A stretch of 64,000 bases of DNA from an uncultured Roseobacter sp. (GCF_947488185.1 NZ_CANKYM010000002.1:496001-560000), one strand, 5' to 3'; counted from the first letter of the stretch, positions 42,706 through 53,007 are shown. Notes: generated by a model not told the origin, from the sequence alone. Made by a program: numbers and translations.

Positions 42706-43932
42706 TTGCCCTTAGCATCTCAAAACAAGACAGCAACACTGATCATAGGATTGTCCTTTGTTGCCCTCGCCCTGACATTTTCGGCAAGAGCGGCCCTTGG
42801 ATTGGTTATGCCTATTCTGGAACAGGAACTCGGCTGGTCCAGGAGCTTTACGTCAGGTGCTGCGGCTGTTGCCCTCCTGGTCATGGCCGCAATTGCCCCA
42901 TTCGGGGGGCGACTCGTCGACAAACAGGGCGCGCGCGCAATCTTGTTAATCGGGCTCGGGGCTTTGGCGACAGGGTGTTTTCTGATTGCCGCCACAGCCA
43001 ACCCGATTGCCTTTTTTCTGGCGTTCAGTGGCGTCGCGGCTGTCGGATTTGGCCTGGTCGCCACGCACGTCGTCTCAACCGCCGTCGAACAAGAGGTTGA
43101 GACGAACAGAGGTCTGGCGACCGGTATTGCGACATCAGGTTCAACGGGCGGCCAATTTGTCTTTGTCCCGCTACTGGCATTGCTCATCAGCACTTATGAC
43201 TGGCGCATGGCCTTTGCGGCACTTGGCATCGGGACACTCATCGTTATGGGCTGCGTCTTCCGATGGTTTCCCAAAGCCGTGGGAAGCGCAGACATCGCCA
43301 TCAAAGAGAAAGGCTCAGCCAGCACACTGCTACAGGATTTGCGGAACATCCTGAGACTACCAGCGTTTCAAATTCTGTTCTGGAGCTATTTCATTTGCGG
43401 CTACACGACCTCGGGTGTGATCGAGACCCACTTCCTGCCTTATGCTGCGTTTTGCGGGTTCGGGCCGGTGCCTTCCGCCACCGCTTACGGACTCTTGTCC
43501 GCGATCAACCTTGTCGGGATGATCCTGGCCGGGTGGTTGACGGATCGCGTGAACAGACCGCTGCTGTTGGGGCTGATTTATCTGATGCGCGGCCTGACCT
43601 TCATTATCCTGCTCAACGTCGGTGCGAGTTTCGAGACGCTTGTCTTCTTTTCAATCCTGTTTGGGCTGGTGGACTATTCAACCGTGCCGGTGACGGCGAG
43701 CCTTGTGGCCTCCCATATCGGCAGGGGGGTCATGGGATTGGCCTTCGGATTGATCTCGGCAGGACACCAGATCGGCGCTGCCGCCGGGGCCTACTTTGGG
43801 GGATTTTTATATGATCTCTATGCTCAGTATGATTTGGTTTGGTGGTCTTCTGTCTGGCTCGCAGTGTTTGCGGGCATTTTGGTGTTTTTGATGAAGGACA
43901 AACCGGAAGTCCGGTCTCCCTCGCCAGCCTGA
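42706..43932 (+). CDS. MFS transporter
   Basis: The 408-residue protein starts at a TTG with the usual short N-tail. It has twelve hydrophobic helices and the family loop GGRLVDKQGARAILL between helices 2 and 3, and ends with a polar tail. It is divergent from the GlxA-type regulator. Substrate unknown. Confidence 0.9.
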   Translation: MPLASQNKTATLIIGLSFVALALTFSARAALGLVMPILEQELGWSRSFTSGAAAVALLVMAAIAPFGGRLVDKQGARAILLIGLGALATGCFLIAATANPIAFFLAFSGVAAVGFGLVATHVVSTAVEQEVETNRGLATGIATSGSTGGQFVFVPLLALLISTYDWRMAFAALGIGTLIVMGCVFRWFPKAVGSADIAIKEKGSASTLLQDLRNILRLPAFQILFWSYFICGYTTSGVIETHFLPYAAFCGFGPVPSATAYGLLSAINLVGMILAGWLTDRVNRPLLLGLIYLMRGLTFIILLNVGASFETLVFFSILFGLVDYSTVPVTASLVASHIGRGVMGLAFGLISAGHQIGAAAGAYFGGFLYDLYAQYDLVWWSSVWLAVFAGILVFLMKDKPEVRSPSPA

Positions 43933-44452
43933 GACACGTCATCTAATACCGCAAGGATCGGTGGGCAGACACGCTACAACCTTGCTCGGACGGAAGAAAA
44001 GTCAGCACTGCCGTCACTTACTGCTCAAGACGAAGGTCCGCTTACCTGACGTCGCCCATCTTGCGGGCATAAGGCTCCGAATCTTCCAGAGGATCGACGC
44101 GAATAGTGACATCAACCCTTCGCGGATGGTGTCGGTGACACGCTCTGTGAACTCAGCGTCCACCCGGATGTCCGCGAAGGATTTGAGATACTGAACAATC
44201 CACCCGCTGACCGCTAGAATCCTGAACTCGGTGCCGACAGTCAACGCGCGCTCTCTCAGCGAGCCACAGGAATCTATCTCGCATCAATTGGGACAGCTGC
44301 AATTCTGTCGGGGCGCTCTCAAGCTGAAACGCCGCTTGTACCGAGGCACATTGCTTCTCAAAACTGCGGCACTTTGAGGGAGAGGCTGAAGCCCTATCCG
44401 ACCTGCGGCGACGCTCTTGCAGGTGGAGCGGATCATTGCATCTGTTGGGATA
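43933..44452. other. Intergenic stretch with a repeat trace, no gene seen
   Basis: About 520 bases. Near 44028 a short motif (GACGAAGGTCCGCTTACC) recalls the dispersed repeat. A 76-codon minus-strand frame at 44014-44244 lacks family features and is not called. Confidence 0.45.
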
Positions 44453-45637
44453 TCACCCTTCGTCAGCCAGCCCCTTGTTTGCCGTAAACGCGCAGACGGC
44501 TGCGGCTAGGCAAGAAAGGCCTATCGCAACTGCGGCATATGCAAACTCGGTCTCCGCGAGTAGTGCAACCGCCGCAATTCCACCGAAGCGCGCGAAGGTG
44601 ATGTCGAGGCTGGTTGACACCGCGCTCATTCCCTTTGGCGCGAACCTCAGGATCAACTGTGTCGAGGGTGCGTTGCTGCAGGCCAGACCTGATCCGACCA
44701 GAACTGCCGACGCAATAAGCAGCAAGAAGTTATCGCCGAGGTACAAAAGCGGAAATCCGGCGACGATAAGCAGCGGTGCTGCAAACATGATCGCCCCAAG
44801 ATGCGGACTGTCTACCATATTTCGCAACAGTGTACTCAGACAAGAAAAGGTAAGCCACATGATCGACAGTACAAAGCCGATGCTGGCTGCTTCGACTTCA
44901 TTTTCTGACAGCCAGACCGGGAGTCGAAACAAGTAATAGGTGATCGATCCGTATGTGCAGAACACGTAGAGAAATGTCACCCATAGGTCCCGAGCTTGAA
45001 AAAGCGCCGAATAATCGGCGGGTGGGCCGGTGTATGGTTCAGGATCTCTGCTGGATGGGGAGCCGTTCAGGACCAATAATGCGATTGCTGCTATGATTGC
45101 GATGAAAAGGAATGCGGTTTTCCACCCATCTCCACCAAGGAAGCCGCCATAGAAAAGTGGCGCGAAAGCAGCAAGGTAACCAGAAATACTGCCCCAGACG
45201 ATCAGTGCCCTTCCTGGTCTCTGCGGCAAGGCTCGTGTGAGGAGAAGAGGCACAAGCGGTGCAAAGATTCCGCCGCCAAGGCCTTGAAGTATGCGCCCGG
45301 CGATGAGCATCTCGAAGCTGTCCGCGGCGGCCACGATGAGCGATCCCGCAGCGAAGAAAGCGACCCCATAACCGAAGACTTTCCTCGTGTTAAAGGCGTC
45401 ACCACACCAGCCGCCGAGCAGCACGCCAACCGCAACCGCAATGCCATAAGAATTGAAAACCCAGGCCAATTCGCTGATCGACAGATCGAAGTGTAATTGG
45501 ATCGCTGGCAATAGCAGCGGAACCAGTGTGAGTTCCATCACGAACGCGACGTTTGCTGCGACCGGTCCTATGATCGCTTTGCGCGGTGGCCCGGACGCCA
45601 GAGCTTCCTTTTCAATATCCGACGTATGGGCCGTCAT
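44453..45637 (-). CDS. MFS transporter
   Basis: The 394-residue protein has about twelve hydrophobic helices and resembles drug:H+ antiporter-type MFS members (LLPAIQLHFDLSISELAWVFNSYGIAVAVGVLLGGW, and the motif C-like AGRILQGLGGGIFAPLVPLLL). It lies 16 bases after the stop of the upstream unknown gene, so the two are likely one operon. Confidence 0.9.
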   Translation of the reverse strand: MTAHTSDIEKEALASGPPRKAIIGPVAANVAFVMELTLVPLLLPAIQLHFDLSISELAWVFNSYGIAVAVGVLLGGWCGDAFNTRKVFGYGVAFFAAGSLIVAAADSFEMLIAGRILQGLGGGIFAPLVPLLLTRALPQRPGRALIVWGSISGYLAAFAPLFYGGFLGGDGWKTAFLFIAIIAAIALLVLNGSPSSRDPEPYTGPPADYSALFQARDLWVTFLYVFCTYGSITYYLFRLPVWLSENEVEAASIGFVLSIMWLTFSCLSTLLRNMVDSPHLGAIMFAAPLLIVAGFPLLYLGDNFLLLIASAVLVGSGLACSNAPSTQLILRFAPKGMSAVSTSLDITFARFGGIAAVALLAETEFAYAAVAIGLSCLAAAVCAFTANKGLADEG

Positions 45638-45653
45638 CGATCAATCCCGCCGA

Positions 45654-46484
45654 TCAGACATTTGCACGTGCGTCGAGATGGTCCTTTGCATCAACAATTG
45701 TGGTGGAACGGACTGCTGAAACGCCAAGTGTGTGTTGAGACATTCCCGGCACCGGCGCAAGCATATTGGCCATGTCCCGGGCTCCCATCCAGATCAGGTA
45801 ATCCTCTTCGGTTACCTGTTGGTCCGGGCCCAGCCATCGTCCGGGTTCGCAATGCGTGTAACCGTACCGCAGGTGGGCGCCCTTCGCGCCCAATCGTTTG
45901 GGCACTAATGCAAAAACAAACGATGGGTTCCAGGCTCCGACCATGATTTCGAAAAGGACACGTGACAATAGTGCGGTCGCGCCCTGGCTCCGCGGACCGC
46001 CAAGGCCGTGGGCACGAAGCCAGAAATCGCCCTGATAGCAAACCTGTCCCGTGATCGTCTGCAGCGCTTCCGGCCCCGAGTAAAAGGTACAATTCGGATC
46101 GGGCGTCGTATCAGGGGTGATATACTTGTGGCGGTGGTCGTTCAGGTGCGTCGCCAGCGAAATGCCCGACAGGTCCAGAAGACGCACTGCCTGCGTGTGG
46201 ACGAGCTCACCATTGGCATTGAAGCCGCAAATCCAGAAGCCGTTCGTACGATCGACGTAAGAAGTCGCCACATCGAACATCGGATAGATCGGACCGCGAT
46301 CAGGCTGCTGGCTCCGATAAGCGCGGTATCTGGCAAAGTCGTCGCCGACTTCAACCTGAATTCCCATGCCTTCAAGATCGCGAAGAATGCCAGACAGGCT
46401 GGCTGTGATATTAAACAGTCTACTTGGTAACATGCCCACCCAATTGGCCAATTGTTTCCGGTCAGGCAAGTACATTCCCATCAA
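45654..46484 (-). CDS. Hypothetical protein, 276 residues
   Basis: I do not recognise a family with confidence. The protein is soluble, rich in aromatic residues and conserved-looking blocks (GPIYPMFDVATSYV, TNGFWICGFNANGELVHTQAVRLLDLSG, RVLFEIMVGAWNPSFVFALVP, LRYGYTHCEPG). The pattern of a central beta sheet with a C-terminal RYGY segment might suit an acyltransferase-like fold; that is a guess. It precedes the MFS gene on the same strand. Confidence 0.65.
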   Translation of the reverse strand: MMGMYLPDRKQLANWVGMLPSRLFNITASLSGILRDLEGMGIQVEVGDDFARYRAYRSQQPDRGPIYPMFDVATSYVDRTNGFWICGFNANGELVHTQAVRLLDLSGISLATHLNDHRHKYITPDTTPDPNCTFYSGPEALQTITGQVCYQGDFWLRAHGLGGPRSQGATALLSRVLFEIMVGAWNPSFVFALVPKRLGAKGAHLRYGYTHCEPGRWLGPDQQVTEEDYLIWMGARDMANMLAPVPGMSQHTLGVSAVRSTTIVDAKDHLDARANV

Positions 46485-47077
46485 TTGGTTAAGGATTTGT
46501 TAGCCAAGTTTGATCTGCAAACAGAAATTTTAACGGCTTCCCGGTCTCAGGTCTTTGGGGTTGTTGGTTTGAAAGAGAGCCCCTGATCTGCGTGAAGTCT
46601 CCTGCGCGCGCGACCTTTTGCCGGTAAACGTGAATGATTATTTGAAGTAAGGCTCTTCGTTGGCTCGAATGCGTCGCTGCATCGCAGAGGTTTCCGAGGA
46701 TTGCTCATGTCCATGAATGTTGGGTGTGGGGCCGCAACAGCAGTAGTTCTTTGGATTGTGTCATCCGGTCCGTCATTCAATCTACGCAATTAATCGTTCT
46801 TGTTCTGCCCGCCTCAGGCACTCGAGGCAAAGGCGATCAAAACAAGAAAGATTCATAGAATTTAATGAAAGTCTCCCATATTTCTGAAGCGCACTTAGTG
46901 TGTTGTTTTTAATTGATTAATTTTTTTCCAGATTTCCAGGTAACTCGCGCAGTCGAGCTCCAAGTCCGATCTGTTTCTCTCGACTTCTCGAAATGTGGCA
47001 TCCGGAAGGCGGCATCGGAGGCATAGCCATATTTTTGCCAAATCCGGCTTGGATATTGCTTTGAGAAAGGGACGGCT
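46485..47077. other. Intergenic stretch without a recognised gene
   Basis: About 590 bases. Short frames on both strands (for example 46547-46789 minus) have no supportable features. Bases 46855-46925 are AT-rich and may hold promoters. Confidence 0.45.
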
Positions 47078-47344
47078 ATGAATATTGATCAACTTCTTGA
47101 TGTGTCTTCCTGTGTGGGCAGCCCACCTCCCGGGTCGGTGAATGTATGCATTGGAAACGCTGTCGAAGGCCCTGGAGGACGGTGGATTCCATGCGCGTCC
47201 GCAATCGTGAATGGCGCGTACGTGTCCTGTGTCTATGAAGTCGGGCCAGGGCGCAGGCAGGTTTGCTCCGCTGCTCAACCCACATATTCTGCCGATGAAG
47301 CGCTTTCTCGTGCGATTGAACTCGCTGTAACTGCTGCAGCGTAA
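47078..47344 (+). CDS. Small hypothetical protein, 88 residues
   Basis: It has an AAAGGGA box 5 bases before the ATG and a protein-like sequence with four cysteines (SSCVGSPPPGSVNVCIG, WIPCASAIV, VSCVYEVGPGRRQVC in parts). There is no signal peptide. Unknown function, stand-alone gene. Confidence 0.6.
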   Translation: MNIDQLLDVSSCVGSPPPGSVNVCIGNAVEGPGGRWIPCASAIVNGAYVSCVYEVGPGRRQVCSAAQPTYSADEALSRAIELAVTAAA

Positions 47345-47498
47345 GACGGTTTGTTGCGGATTGCGATTGATGGCTCACCCGCTGGGGCGGCTGAGCCTAT
47401 TTGAGCGGCATGAGGCTGGGACGAGATGACGCTTCATACCCAAGGCGACAAGGGTTAGCGTCGGCAAGTTGTGCGTTCCCAGATAACCGTCGAAACGC

Positions 47499-49331
47499 TC
47501 AACTGACGTTCCGTATCTCTGGCGACCAGAACTGGCCCCCTGTTTCAAGCAGCCTGTCGCGCAATTCGGTCTTGCTCATTGGTCTGCCAAAATAGAAACC
47601 CTGCAGATAATCACAACCCATCTTGCTCATGATCCGTGCATGCTCTTCCGACTCTACGCCTTCGGCGACCACGCGCATGCCGAGGCTCTTCCCGATACCG
47701 ATTATAGACGCGGTTAGTGACCTGGCGCCGACGTCCGATACGACTGGTTGAATGAAATGGCGATCAATCTTCAGGATCGTCGGCCTGATTTCCAGCAACC
47801 CCCGCACTGATGCGTGTCCGGTGCCAAAGTCGTCGAGCGCAATCGTAACACCCAACTCGTCAAGCTCGTCGATGGTCCACCGAACCACGTCGCCTATGCG
47901 ATCCAGATAGACGGACTCCAGAATTTCGACGGTCAACCGCTTTGGATTGATGCCGGAGCTCTTGATATCATGAATGAAGGTTGGATCAGCCAGCCTGGCG
48001 GCGGAGACATTCACCGCAACCCGAGGCAGATCAACGCCTGCTTCGTCAAAATCCGACAGGGCACCCGACAAACTGGCAAAGACGATCTCATCGATCCTCT
48101 TAAGAATCCCCAGATGTGAAGCGGTGTCGAGAAAGGCCGCCGGAGCGAGAAGTCCTCTGGTGGGATGAGGCCACCTGACCAGTGCCTCTGCGCAAGCAAT
48201 TCGACCCGTTTCCGCATCGATCAAGGGTTGAAAATACGGGATGAATTCTCGCCTTTCGCAGGCAATAAGGAGATCCGATGCCAGTTGCTTGGTCGCAATG
48301 GAGTTCGCGTGCATCTCTTCGGTGAAAAACGACCACCGTCCCCGCCCTTGTGATTTCGCGTGATAGAGGGCCGCATCGGAATCTGCGACGACCTGTTCCG
48401 GAACATCCATGCTGGCATTTGCGATCGCTACGCCGACGCTCGCGCTGCAGGCGGTTGATTTGCCATCAAATGAAAATGGCGCTTGCATCCTTTGTACAAT
48501 TTCGTCGGCCAGGCTGCTTACATTCAGGGCGCTGGTCCCGAGCGGTCTCAGGATCACGAATTCGTCGCCGCCTAGACGCGCGACCAGATCGGTCTCATCG
48601 GTCAGATCCCGCAGCATATGGGCAACGGATACCAACAGTCGGTCGCCAGCATCGTGACCAAGCGTATCGTTGACGAATTTGAACCGGTCGAGGTCGATAT
48701 AGAGTACCGCGAATTCTGTTCCATGCGTCTTGAGATTTCCTATCCAGGTCTTCAACTCAACCTCGAAATGCCGCCGATTGGACAGGCCGGTCAAAGCATC
48801 TTCGTTTGCGTCCTTGGCCACCGATCTTGCAAGCTCATGCAGGCGCGTATTTTCCTTCTCTAGTCGATGAATTTTTTCGACGGCTTTTGCGTAGCCTGCC
48901 TGATCTGGTATCGCGGAAAGATCGTCCTGTCGCGTGGCGGGTTTGGCACGTTCCTCCTCCAGTTCAATGATTGAGCAGAGCCACCAATGGTTGCCGGTTT
49001 CGGGATCGGAGAGGTGTGTCCAGCCCATACGCTGCAGATATTTTTCGCCGTTTTTGCGGTTGTTGAGCGCCTTGGTTGAAAAATTCTCCCAGTTCATCAG
49101 TTTTTCGATGATGTAGAGATGAACGCCTTGCTCCAGATCCGGACCGATCAAAATGGTTCCGCGTTGACCTAAAACCTCGTCTGCATCATAGCCGGTAATC
49201 TTTGAAAAGGCTTTGTTGCACCATTGGAATTCCATGACGGCACCGTCGTCATTTGACGCCAGAGCGAGTGCGAGGCCTTCAGTGCACTTATCATTGATTT
49301 GATTGAATATCTGAGCAGGGATCACGGACAA
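47499..49331 (-). CDS. PAS-GGDEF-EAL cyclic-di-GMP signalling protein
   Basis: The 610-residue protein has an N-terminal PAS domain (NDDGAVMEFQWCNKAFSKITGYDADEVLG in part, with a PAC-like segment), a GGDEF domain (LTGLSNRRHFE, IDLDRFKFVNDTLGHDAGD, RLGGDEFVIL) and an EAL domain (CAEALVRWPHP, ALDDFGTGHASVRGL, LKIDRHFIQ). Both signature motifs are intact, so it may make and break cyclic di-GMP. No transmembrane segments are seen; it should be cytosolic. Confidence 0.95.
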   Translation of the reverse strand: MSVIPAQIFNQINDKCTEGLALALASNDDGAVMEFQWCNKAFSKITGYDADEVLGQRGTILIGPDLEQGVHLYIIEKLMNWENFSTKALNNRKNGEKYLQRMGWTHLSDPETGNHWWLCSIIELEEERAKPATRQDDLSAIPDQAGYAKAVEKIHRLEKENTRLHELARSVAKDANEDALTGLSNRRHFEVELKTWIGNLKTHGTEFAVLYIDLDRFKFVNDTLGHDAGDRLLVSVAHMLRDLTDETDLVARLGGDEFVILRPLGTSALNVSSLADEIVQRMQAPFSFDGKSTACSASVGVAIANASMDVPEQVVADSDAALYHAKSQGRGRWSFFTEEMHANSIATKQLASDLLIACERREFIPYFQPLIDAETGRIACAEALVRWPHPTRGLLAPAAFLDTASHLGILKRIDEIVFASLSGALSDFDEAGVDLPRVAVNVSAARLADPTFIHDIKSSGINPKRLTVEILESVYLDRIGDVVRWTIDELDELGVTIALDDFGTGHASVRGLLEIRPTILKIDRHFIQPVVSDVGARSLTASIIGIGKSLGMRVVAEGVESEEHARIMSKMGCDYLQGFYFGRPMSKTELRDRLLETGGQFWSPEIRNVS

Positions 49332-49481
49332 GTTCTACGTTGTTCCACGTTTGCATAGCCGTCAGACGACTAGGAACCGTTAAGCTGGAACAATGTGCGA
49401 ACGTTTTTTACAGAAAAGTGGAACAATTCGTGGGTAAAGGCAGGAATCCTGCAAGTTTACGGAGGCTTTGCGGGCCGATCC

Positions 49482-49514
49482 CTGTCCCCTGCCCGTTGAT
49501 CGGACAGGGGACAG
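49482..49514. terminator. Strong hairpin between GGDEF-EAL and quinone oxidoreductase genes
   Basis: A perfect 10-bp stem CTGTCCCCTG ... CAGGGGACAG with a 13-base loop is followed on the plus strand by TTTT. It lies 22 bases past the stop of the quinone oxidoreductase gene (minus strand), which it probably ends; on that strand the U-tract is lacking. Confidence 0.55.
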
Positions 49515-49535
49515 TTTTGACTGCTGCTTAACACA

Positions 49536-50513
49536 CTAAGGGAGCAAGATCGTGCAGCCGGTCGTCAGCCGGTTCTCAAGCAGCTCATGTGCTTTTTGCG
49601 CTTGATCCAGAGGCAGTTCCTGATTGATGGCGACACTGATCTTTCCCGAAGCAATCATCTCAAAAAGAGAACGCGACGCGTCATTCAACCACTTCTTGTC
49701 CTGCGTGAAGTGGTACAGTATCGGTCGCGTCAGACGAAATGATCCTGCCGCGAGATCGGCAATCTTGAAATCATCTGCTGGACCTGATGCCTGACCAAAA
49801 AGAACCAGTGTTCCGAACATCTTGAGGCAGTTCAGCGAACCCGGATAGGTGTCTTTTGCGATACTGTCATATACTGCGTCGACACCCTGGCCGCCGGTGA
49901 TCTCGCTGACCCTTTCGGCGAAATTCTCCGATTTGTAGTCAATCACATGGGTGTAGCGACCGGTGGTCTTGGCAATCGCGCATTTCTCCGGGCCGCCTGC
50001 CGTACCGATTGTTGTCACTCCCTTTTCGGCCAGCCACTGCCCGGCCAGAAGTCCAACCCCGCCCGCCGCCGCGTGAAACAGGACGGTATCCCCGGCTTTC
50101 GGCGTAAAACTGTCATGGATGAGATAGTAGGCTGTCAGGCCTTTCAGAACCGATGCGGCGGCTTGCGCGTCTGTCACCTCGTCTGGCAGGGTGACCAACT
50201 GTGCCGCGTCGATCACGCGGTGGCTGACATAGGCGTTGTTCGGCATGGTGTAGGCGACCCGATCGCCGACATTGAAACCGTCAACGCCGGGCCCAACGGC
50301 TTCGATAACACCTGCGGCTTCGCTGCCGAGCACAAGGTCCGACTCGACTGGCCAAGGGTAGAGACCGCTGCGAAAGTAGATATCGAGGAAATTCACACCA
50401 ACGGCCGTCTGCTTCAGTAGAACCTGCCCAGCACGCGGCGAGGGAACGTCGAGGTGTATTTTGTTAAGAACGTCCCGGTCGCCGGGCGTTTGTGCGGCGA
50501 TAGCATAAGCCAT
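49536..50513 (-). CDS. NADPH:quinone oxidoreductase, zinc-independent MDR family
   Basis: The 325-residue protein shows the quinone reductase layout (VGVNFLDIYFRSGLYPWP, LGSEAAGVIEAVGPGV, VLKGLTAYYLIHDSF, VLFHAAAGGVGLLAGQWL as the nucleotide-binding loop). No catalytic-zinc Cys set is present. It reduces quinones or enones with NADPH. It leads the RidA-PhzF group by orientation. Confidence 0.93.
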   Translation of the reverse strand: MAYAIAAQTPGDRDVLNKIHLDVPSPRAGQVLLKQTAVGVNFLDIYFRSGLYPWPVESDLVLGSEAAGVIEAVGPGVDGFNVGDRVAYTMPNNAYVSHRVIDAAQLVTLPDEVTDAQAAASVLKGLTAYYLIHDSFTPKAGDTVLFHAAAGGVGLLAGQWLAEKGVTTIGTAGGPEKCAIAKTTGRYTHVIDYKSENFAERVSEITGGQGVDAVYDSIAKDTYPGSLNCLKMFGTLVLFGQASGPADDFKIADLAAGSFRLTRPILYHFTQDKKWLNDASRSLFEMIASGKISVAINQELPLDQAQKAHELLENRLTTGCTILLP

Positions 50514-50591
50514 TTTCGCTCCTTAGGATTTTAGGTGCCGTTTCTGCCCGCGCTGGTCTTGTCCAGAACTGCGGGCGGAGACGTGGCAGGA

Positions 50592-51053
50592 TCAGGCGAT
50601 CTCGAAGACGCCGTCGATTTCCACTGAAACGTCAAAGGGCAGCAGGGCCCCCAGCGCAAAACGTGCGTGGCGTCCGGCATCGCCGAAGGCGGTGATCAGT
50701 AACTCGGACGCCGCGTTGATCACGATAGGATGACGGACGTATCCTTCGGCGCTGTTCACGAAACCACCGAGCTTCACAACCTTGGTGACGCGGTCCAGAT
50801 CGCCGTCGCAGGCTACTTTCAACTGCGCCAGCATGTTCATGATACAAAGCTCGGCGGCCTTGATCGCGTCTTCCTCGGAAATCGTATCGCCAACCTTGCC
50901 TTGGTATTCGAACCCGTTGGGGCCCTGAGGCACTTGGCCGGACATGAAGACCAGGTTGCCGGTTTTCACAAATGGCACAAAGCTTGCGACTGGTGTCGGT
51001 GCATCCGGCAGGTTGTGGCCTGCGGCTTCGAGACGTTTTTCGACTTCACTCAT
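50592..51053 (-). CDS. RidA-family enamine/imine deaminase
   Basis: The 153-residue protein has the family pattern (GNLVFMSGQVP, then RHARFALGALLPFDVSVEIDG with the conserved Arg and Glu). RidA proteins hydrolyse reactive enamines formed by PLP enzymes. It starts 21 bases after the PhzF gene in the same direction, so they are probably co-transcribed. Confidence 0.92.
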   Translation of the reverse strand: MSEVEKRLEAAGHNLPDAPTPVASFVPFVKTGNLVFMSGQVPQGPNGFEYQGKVGDTISEEDAIKAAELCIMNMLAQLKVACDGDLDRVTKVVKLGGFVNSAEGYVRHPIVINAASELLITAFGDAGRHARFALGALLPFDVSVEIDGVFEIA

Positions 51054-51073
51054 GGTTTAATCCTTCTTAAGTG

Positions 51074-51991
51074 TTACTGGAATGACGACGGAATATTCAG
51101 GGTGCCTTCTGCTACTGGGACGCAATGGCCCCCGATGCGAAACTCCGACAATACACCGTCCAACTTGGTCGCATCCCCACGCAACTGGCTGGGGCGTCCC
51201 ATCTGGACGCCTTGCTCAAGGCGATAGCTGGTCCTGAGCGTATTGCCGGGCGCAAGGGCGGTCAGAAGCCCCACCAGGGAGAGATTGGAAGCACCTGTGG
51301 CCGGATCTTCGGTGATGCCAACCATCGGAGCGAACATACGCACCGCGTAATCGACCCCCTCTTTTGTCGATGGGGTGTAGAGATGCACACCAATGGCCCG
51401 CTCACGCGGCAGGTGCTGTTGGAACTCCGAAATGACAGGACTGGCCTGACTGAGTGCCTCTTCCGAGGTCACCTCGACGAATACTAGCGCATTGCCACAG
51501 GTGCAGATGCAGGGCGCGTGGCGGCTGGTTTCAATCTGATCTGGGCGCAGGTTGCAGGCGCGTGCAATGAGTTCCGGATCGACATCCGGACCGATTGCCA
51601 GGGGTTCCGGGGATGAGACAATCCCGCCCACAACGGCATCGCATTCGGTCAGCAGTTCGGCGTGCACTGCGCCGATGTTCTGTTCCAGCAATACATCGGA
51701 TGTGATTGCCCGGCCAAATGCGCGCCCTGCGCGCCCGAGAATGAAGCTGGCACCGACAGTTGGGTGCCCAGCAAAGGGAAGCTCGGTCTGGGGTGTGAAA
51801 ATGCGTGTTCGAACATGGCATTCGTCGTGCCGGGGCGGCAGCAGAAAGATGGTTTCGGCGAGATTGAACTCATGCGCGATCTTTTGCATCAGGTGTGATG
51901 CAAGCCCTTCCGGCGCCCAGACAACGGCCAGGGGGTTTCCACCAAAACAGCTGTCTGTAAAGACATCCACGACTGAATAGCTCAATTGCAT
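51074..51991 (-). CDS. PhzF-family isomerase/epimerase-like protein
   Basis: The ATG at 51991 is preferred (LSYSVVDVFTDSCFGGNPLAVVW). The 305-residue protein shows the PhzF halves, including LAETIFLLPP with the catalytic Glu, TELPFAGHPTVGASFILG and TGASNLSLVGLL. PhzF relatives shift double bonds or epimerise amino-acid-like substrates. It is divergent from nothing nearby; a LysR gene follows upstream. Confidence 0.9.
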   Translation of the reverse strand: MQLSYSVVDVFTDSCFGGNPLAVVWAPEGLASHLMQKIAHEFNLAETIFLLPPRHDECHVRTRIFTPQTELPFAGHPTVGASFILGRAGRAFGRAITSDVLLEQNIGAVHAELLTECDAVVGGIVSSPEPLAIGPDVDPELIARACNLRPDQIETSRHAPCICTCGNALVFVEVTSEEALSQASPVISEFQQHLPRERAIGVHLYTPSTKEGVDYAVRMFAPMVGITEDPATGASNLSLVGLLTALAPGNTLRTSYRLEQGVQMGRPSQLRGDATKLDGVLSEFRIGGHCVPVAEGTLNIPSSFQ

Positions 51992-52152
51992 CCCAATCCC
52001 CAATCCCGAATGGTTGCACAGCTTTGCTACGCTACGGGGGCAGGGCTACCGAAGTCATGAGATTTCGTCAAATTGAATTAACTGAATTTCAAATCCCGAA
52101 AATAAGATCAATCTTTGTCTTATCAGGGCTGATCAAATGGGCATAATTCGGC

Positions 52153-53007
52153 TCAGGACCACTCGATCTCGCCCAAGCAGTCGGCAAAGGCGTCGACAGC
52201 TGGTTGCTCGTCGATCCGGCCTCTAGTCAAGAAAAGGTCAATGCTTGGCAGGGGCGGGAAGCCCTCGCGTTCCTTCAAAACCGTCAATTCCGGCGGCACG
52301 CTGGACAGCGGCATCGCTGCAATCGCAAGACCGGAGTCGACCACGGCAATCAGGGCTGCGAGATTTGGGCTGCTGAAGGCAACTCGAAAATCACGCCCCT
52401 CGGCAGCGAGTGCCGCAATGGCATTCCTTCGGATCATGCAATCTGCCTGAAACACGGCCAAGGGTACCACCGCCCGACGTCCGACGGCGTGATTGGGGGA
52501 TGCAACCCATACAACGGCTTCCTTTTTCAGAAACCGAGACGTTTCTGCCTTGGCCGAGCGCGAAACGATGGCGGCTTCCAACGTGTTTTCCTCCACCATC
52601 TTCTCCAATGTCGCGCTGGGAGCGCAGGTGATCGTCACTTCGATCAGAGGATGTTCTTGCGCGAAACGGGTCAGTATTGTCGGAAGAAGGCCGCGTGCGT
52701 AGTCGTCCGGAATGCCGAAATGCAGCGTATCGTTGGGTGCTGTACCAACAAGGTTGGACACAGCCTCGTCCTGCAGCTGCAAAATCCGGCGGGCATAGAT
52801 CAGCAGTGCTTCGCCCTTTTTGGTGAGCCGTACAGCGGGGCGCTCCCTGGTAAAAAGTGATTCACCCAGAATCTGCTCCAGCTTCTGGATTTGCATGCTG
52901 GTTGCAGACTGGCTCCGGCCGATCTTGCTCGCGGCGTCCCGAAAACTCCCGCCCTCGGTGATGGTGACGAATGTTCTCAGCAGGTCGGGGTCAAGCGTCT
53001 GTTTCAT
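52153..53007 (-). CDS. LysR-family transcriptional regulator
   Basis: The 284-residue protein has the N-terminal HTH (LLRTFVTITEGGSFRDAASKIGRSQSATSMQIQKLE) and the LysR substrate domain (LHFGIPDDYARGLLPTILTRFAQEHP). It lies upstream of the PhzF-RidA genes on the same strand and may regulate them. Confidence 0.93.
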   Translation of the reverse strand: MKQTLDPDLLRTFVTITEGGSFRDAASKIGRSQSATSMQIQKLEQILGESLFTRERPAVRLTKKGEALLIYARRILQLQDEAVSNLVGTAPNDTLHFGIPDDYARGLLPTILTRFAQEHPLIEVTITCAPSATLEKMVEENTLEAAIVSRSAKAETSRFLKKEAVVWVASPNHAVGRRAVVPLAVFQADCMIRRNAIAALAAEGRDFRVAFSSPNLAALIAVVDSGLAIAAMPLSSVPPELTVLKEREGFPPLPSIDLFLTRGRIDEQPAVDAFADCLGEIEWS

